Shown: piece by piece, positions 58,567 to 64,000 of the stretch
How positions within the stretch are numbered: the first letter of the stretch is position 1
Layout: each line of letters starts with the position of its first letter
Assembly (NCBI GenBank): GCA_025765615.1
Contig: JAIVFJ010000060.1
Location: forward strand, 186,001-250,000
Reading direction: 5' to 3'
Length of the DNA: 64,000 nucleotides
Source: Zopfochytrium polystomum
Lineage: Eukaryota; Chytridiomycota; Chytridiomycetes; Chytridiales; Chytridiaceae
Translations under genes and position numbers: made by a program
The notes under the pieces: generated by a model
What the model was told of the DNA's origin: nothing
Seen by the model: the letters and a program-made list of their open reading frames with translations, nothing else
The model's database searches: none

Positions 58567-60219
58567 TCAAGTTGAGGCAGTGTTCCTGGTTTTTGAGGCA
58601 GTTTTTGGGGCAGGTTTGGGGGCAGGTTTGGGGGCAGGTTTGGGGGCAGTTCTGTTGGGAGGAGTTGAAGAGGAACTGGAGCTTGAGTGTGTGGTGACAG
58701 CTGATCGAGCTGGGACAGTAGTAGTAGAAGAAGGTTCAGCGGAGGAACGGTCGTCAAGGTCCTCATCGATCGGGTCATTGTATTTCAACCATTCTTCAAT
58801 TGTCCGGAGGCGAGAGCTGAGGAGCTGGGTGGTTGTGTCCACTGTGGTGAGGCGGCTGTCCAATTGTGCAGTGAGTGGCTCCAGTGTGGTGACTCGCTGA
58901 TTTAGGTTGTGGATGGCGCCAGCATGGTTTTTGAGTGAAGTGTCCACGGTGGCTGCAGCAGCTGCAAGTCTCTGAATGTCGTGGTCCACCTTTGCTAAGC
59001 CATGTTCCAGTGCTGCAGGGATTGGCTCAAGTTGGGAAAGCTGAGTGGTGAGTTTTTGGATGTCAGTGCGTACTGATGTCTGATGCTCTTTCAGCTCTGT
59101 GTGCAAGGAGGTCTGTTGTGCGAGAAGCTGTTGCTGGATGTTTTCAAGGACCTTCAAAATTGACTGCAGCTGTGGAGGAGGGACAGGAGGGGGAGCAGAC
59201 AGGACAGGTGGGGGAGTTGTGGTGTCAGGAGGGGCCTGAGCTGTCTGGCTGTTGTCTTTGGAATCTGCTGAAGTGGCTTGGTTAAGGAGGGAGCCGGAGG
59301 GGCGGCCAGTTTTGCAAGATTGAGAGGTATGGTTGGAGTTTCCACAACGGCGACAGCAGGGGAAGGGAGTGAAATCTTCCTTTTGGAGTGGGTGAAATGG
59401 GAGTGCACGGCCATTGAAGACAACTGATTGGTTAGTTTTTTGCAACATCAATGCGCGGGTTGTAAAAACAAAATGGGCAGACGACGAAAGGCCAGCAGTG
59501 CCCTTTGCTGAGTTGAAGAATCCTGGAATGCGAACTGACGTGCACCCAAACTCATATTGGATGGCCTGAAGGTCATAGATACTTGTGGAGCGACGAATGT
59601 TATAAAGGACAGCTGTGCGTTGCTTTTCATCGCTGATTCGCTGCTGGTTTTCTGCAGAAGGTTCCAGTGGTCGAATAGTGACACCTGCACCCATAATAGT
59701 TATGAACTGAGGGGGATTGTGAGGAGGGCCGTCAAAAAGAACTGTGGCAGATGCAGAGGCAGAAAGCTGGTGGTGTGCAAAATGAATAGCCATTATGGAG
59801 CCGCATGAGGATAAAGCAGAGGTGATTGCATGACGCAGGGAGTCCTTTTGCTCATCAAAGTTCTTTCTAGTAGTTCCAGGAGCCAGGTGTTGGAGTACGA
59901 GTTGGTTGGTAGGTTCGTTGGTGAATTCTGTGGCAGCAGCTGGTAGTCGACAGGTGTAAGAAAATTTAATGTGTGGGGATGTGGTCTGAAGACAGGCAGT
60001 CTGTTCGTCCGACAAAGGATGCAGAAGGCGGAGCGAGTAAGAAGTCTGGTCCTTTGAGAGCAAGGGCCGCTGTCGGATGGTGAGGTCGCAAGTGGAGATA
60101 AAGCGTAGGATGTCAAGTTCAGTGAGTGGGGCAATAGTGGGGTCTGGCTGAGTGGTGATTGTCAATATGTGTTGATCAGCGTGGGTGCCGAAGAACGTGG
60201 AGGGAGGTGGGCTGCTCAT
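58567..60219 (-). CDS. LINE ORF1 (gag-like nucleic-acid chaperone)
   Basis: 550 residues from ATG 60217-60219 (MSSPPPSTFFGTHADQH). The frame is open to 60543, but the extra N-terminus would be translated repeat. The central part has an RRM-like or capsid-like segment. One CCHC knuckle (CRRCGNSNHTSQSC) lies near residue 290. A long helical region follows (LLAQQTSLHTELKEHQ ... ALEHGLAKVDHDIQRL ... VTTLEPLTAQLDSRL), probably a coiled coil for trimer formation. The C-terminus is Ser-rich and then KPAPKPAPKPAPK. In this family ORF1 binds element RNA and supports target-primed reverse transcription. Confidence 0.85.
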   Translation of the reverse strand: MSSPPPSTFFGTHADQHILTITTQPDPTIAPLTELDILRFISTCDLTIRQRPLLSKDQTSYSLRLLHPLSDEQTACLQTTSPHIKFSYTCRLPAAATEFTNEPTNQLVLQHLAPGTTRKNFDEQKDSLRHAITSALSSCGSIMAIHFAHHQLSASASATVLFDGPPHNPPQFITIMGAGVTIRPLEPSAENQQRISDEKQRTAVLYNIRRSTSIYDLQAIQYEFGCTSVRIPGFFNSAKGTAGLSSSAHFVFTTRALMLQKTNQSVVFNGRALPFHPLQKEDFTPFPCCRRCGNSNHTSQSCKTGRPSGSLLNQATSADSKDNSQTAQAPPDTTTPPPVLSAPPPVPPPQLQSILKVLENIQQQLLAQQTSLHTELKEHQTSVRTDIQKLTTQLSQLEPIPAALEHGLAKVDHDIQRLAAAAATVDTSLKNHAGAIHNLNQRVTTLEPLTAQLDSRLTTVDTTTQLLSSRLRTIEEWLKYNDPIDEDLDDRSSAEPSSTTTVPARSAVTTHSSSSSSSTPPNRTAPKPAPKPAPKPAPKTASKTRNTAST

Positions 60220-60309
60220 GAAATAGGGGGGTGCCAATCCCAATTCAGCACAAAGGTTGTGATGTGGTTGCAATGTGGTTGTGGTGGTGAAGGAGGAAAG
60301 TGATTGCTG

Positions 60310-60760
60310 GAGGCAATCTGGCAGCAATCTGAAGTCAATCTGACGATGACCTGACGACAATCGGATGATTATCTGGCAATCTGACAAGAATTGGGCGTTC
60401 TGGTAATAATCTGGAGTCAATCTGGCGACAATCTGATGATGATATGATGATCTGGAGACAATCTGACGAAAATCTGACGTTGACCTGACGATGATGTGAC
60501 AATCTAACGAAGATCTGACGTCAATCTGACGATCTGGAGTCAATCTGATGAAGATCTGATGTCAATCTGATGATCTGGAGTCAAACTGACGTTGACCTGA
60601 CGATGGTCTGACGATCTGATGAAGATCTGACGTCAATCTGGCAGTGGCAAAGCGGTGGGGGGTGGTGGTGGAGGGTTCTGGAGTCAATCTGAAGTCGATC
60701 TGATGATGATCTGACGATCTGACAACAATCTGATGTTGATCTGACGTTGATCTGGCAGTG
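60310..60760 (-). repeat. Degenerate ATCTGACG repeats in LINE 5' leader
   Basis: Dozens of imperfect units of about 19-22 bp built from CAATCTGAYG, GATCTGACG and CTGACGTTGAC, in tandem. Exact TGACGTCA palindromes occur at 60516-60523 and 60628-60635, with many one-mismatch versions. Position in the leader suggests an internal-promoter or enhancer array. Confidence 0.75.
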
Positions 60761-60861
60761 GGAAGGTGGTGGAGGGCGGTGGCGAGGTGGTGGGGGGGTG
60801 GTGGTGTGCAGTCTTGAGTGTCTCTTGACAAGGTTTTTTTTTTTGGACTGACAGGATATGA

Positions 60862-62381
<1,520 letters not shown>

Positions 62382-64000
62382 CTACTGCCCGCCCGTCCAC
62401 TTTGGGCCCAACAGTCTCCGCACCGATCCGGTGCCGTCCCCGTCGCTCGTCACAGTCTCCACGGACCGCGCCACCGACGTCGCCAGCGACCGCCGCCGCC
62501 CAGCCGTCCCGTGCGGCGACAGCGTACCGCCGCCGGGTGGCACGTACGCGTGGTGATGGTGCATGGTCGGCGACGCGGATATCGACGAGGACGACCCCGC
62601 GGACGCGAACGCGTCGGCTCCCCCGCCGACGACCGACTCGTTCGCGGCGGCGGCGGTCGCCGCAGAGACTTCGGACTCGAACAGATGCTGCTGCTGCTCC
62701 GACTGCGTTGCCGCCGCCGCCACCGAAGCCTGCTTCTTCGCGTGCTCCTCCGCGCCCCGGCTCGACGAATACATCCCAGGCGCCTGCTCCTCGAGCGGAA
62801 ACGACTCGTCGTCGTCGTCGTCGCCGTAGTCCTCTCCAACTTGGTTTCCCACGACCCCAAGACCCGCCGCAGCGGTGGCGCCGCCGGTGGAGCTGCCGTG
62901 GTGTGGCGGCGCCGCGCCGCCGACGCGGCCGTCCCTGGTGCCGCCCTTGCGAACCAGCGCTGCAGGCGGGCGCCGCAGGGCTTCCGTGACAGCGCGCTGG
63001 ATCTTTTTCCGAACGTGGATTTCTGGAGGCTGGGGACCGTCCGGGGACGGTCCTGCTTTGATGGCGTCCTTGGCTTCTAGGTACTCTATCGTTGTAATAC
63101 GAAGGATGGCTTTTACGGAATAAATGAAAAGGCGAGGAGAATTCAAGGTAGAATGGAGGCGTTCGTTAGCCGATTACAAAAAACAGATGGGATGGGATGC
63201 GGATGGGGATGTGCACAAACCAAGACGAATGTGAAGAATCAAGAGGCTGACGGTTGCGAGGCACACGAGAACACCAAAGACTGCATAGACGAAAACAAAA
63301 GCTACAACTGTCTGGGCCTTTCGATCGCCCGAGCCAAACATCCACACCACTAAAAAAAAAAAAAAAAACGTTAATTTGATCTTTCGCACCCGACGAAGGC
63401 CCTCAAGTGACGCCCGCCCCCGAAACTCACCAACACTATCGAATGTGCTTCGGTCCATGAAGAAAAGAACGATGACGCGTGCCGCCATGGCGGTAACAAA
63501 GCTGCACAGAGTGAACCCGAGAACCAAGGTGGAGAAGAACGACCAGTAGTTCGACTTGCCCACGCATGTGCTCAAGTAAGGACAGTGATGATCAAATCGC
63601 TCAACGCACTTGTTGCACGGCTGAATCCAACAAAAAGGAGGTAGCAGGGAGAGGAAGTTAGTCCTGGCAGTCACGCATAGATGCGGTCCCAAACGGGGGA
63701 TACACAGGCGAGAAAAATCCGTTCGTGCGTGTGTGTCACCTTGCAATGCCGAGTGCGGGCGTCCACGTGGACCTGGCAGATGCCGCAGAGCCTTGTTTCC
63801 GGATCGATGACGGGAACGCCCGGCCTCTTGACGTAATTGACGTTCCTGGGCACGCGGGCGCGCACGACGGTTCGGTCTTGCGGGTCGATGGTCATGGTGA
63901 CGACGGATGAGGCGACCTGGAAGAGGCACATGCTGCCGGCGACCACGAGGACGACGAGCCTCAGCGAGAGCGGGAAGATGAACATTTGCAGGAAGCCGAA
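62382..64000 (-). CDS. DHHC palmitoyltransferase, 5' end outside window
   Basis: Integral membrane S-acyltransferase. Visible exons are 64000-63740, 63620-63431, 63349-63221 and 63109-62382, all GT-AG and in phase, giving the last 435 residues. A hydrophobic segment (LRLVVLVVAGSMCLFQVASS) precedes the cysteine-rich domain CGICQVHVDARTRHCKPCNK and FDHHCPYLSTCVGKSNYWSF. The DHHC cysteine is the acyl carrier, and the intron falls inside the zinc-binding region. Two further membrane segments follow (LVLGFTLCSFVTAMAARVIVL and VAFVFVYAVFGVLVCLATVS), then the TTIE form of the TTxE motif. A Ser/Ala/Gly-rich cytosolic tail ends the protein. DHHCPY instead of the commoner DHHCPW is a modest variant. 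N-terminal membrane helices lie right of the window. Confidence 0.93.

Larger units (their letters stand above)
52427..60844 (-). mobile_element. Full-length LINE (Tad1/I-like) with 17-bp TSD
   Basis: Minus-strand element of 8418 bp. Its 3' poly(A) is the T15 at 52427-52441, and both ends are flanked by GGACTGACAGGATATGA (52410-52426 and 60845-60861). It holds a repeat-rich 5' leader, ORF1 (zinc-knuckle protein), an A43 spacer, and ORF2 with endonuclease, RT, RNase H and two zinc motifs. RNase H after RT in a single ORF2 places it with the I/Tad1-like groups. The exact duplication and near-intact frames indicate a recent insertion; one frameshift breaks ORF2. Confidence 0.92.

Overview
This is eukaryotic nuclear DNA, most likely from a fungus and possibly an early-diverging one. 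The genes have many GT-AG introns of about 50 to 590 bp. They encode a three-PAH Sin3 corepressor, a zinc-finger factor with a Crz1-type finger array, a serine-rich single-pass surface protein, ribosomal protein eS21, an Mpv17/Sym1-family protein and a DHHC palmitoyltransferase. CT, CA and poly(A) tracts are frequent in the non-coding DNA. No rRNA gene or clearly functional tRNA gene was found, so the fungal assignment rests on protein character and is not proven.

Layout. 1-10 kb is a graveyard of mobile DNA: copia-type remnants on the minus strand, a tandem array of covarying hairpins near 3.3-3.6 kb, and a nested stack of TG...CA-ended elements around a broken Tc1/mariner transposase. 11.6-14.2 kb holds the serine/proline-rich membrane protein. 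14-18 kb is mostly non-coding, with a TA-flanked MITE and a tRNA-like sequence. 18.8-22.2 kb is a four-exon C2H2 transcription factor. 23-28 kb is again nested repeats, one of them carrying a heat-shock-element-like array. 28.26-36.83 kb is a Ty1/copia retrotransposon with 132/133-bp LTRs, a 5-bp target duplication, a candidate -1 frameshift site between gag and pol, a candidate intron inside pol, and a later 2.19-kb insertion that splits the reverse transcriptase. 37.8-44.3 kb is SIN3. 45.4-46.2 kb is RPS21 and 46.9-48.2 kb an MPV17/SYM1 homologue. 48.9-52.4 kb is an LTR fragment and a decayed LINE. 52.43-60.84 kb is a full-length minus-strand LINE (endonuclease, RT, RNase H) with a 17-bp target duplication. 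62.4-64 kb is the 3' part of a DHHC acyltransferase gene that runs off the right edge.

All recognised host genes lie on the minus strand and look like independent genes, not a pathway cluster. Exon models were built by hand from splice signals plus reading phase; phases close perfectly for the zinc-finger factor, SIN3 (from its second exon), RPS21, MPV17 and the DHHC gene. The most unusual observations are the hairpin array, the copia element's combination of an A AAT TTT slippery site with an intron in pol, and the regulatory-looking repeats inside two mobile elements (HSE-like and CRE-like).
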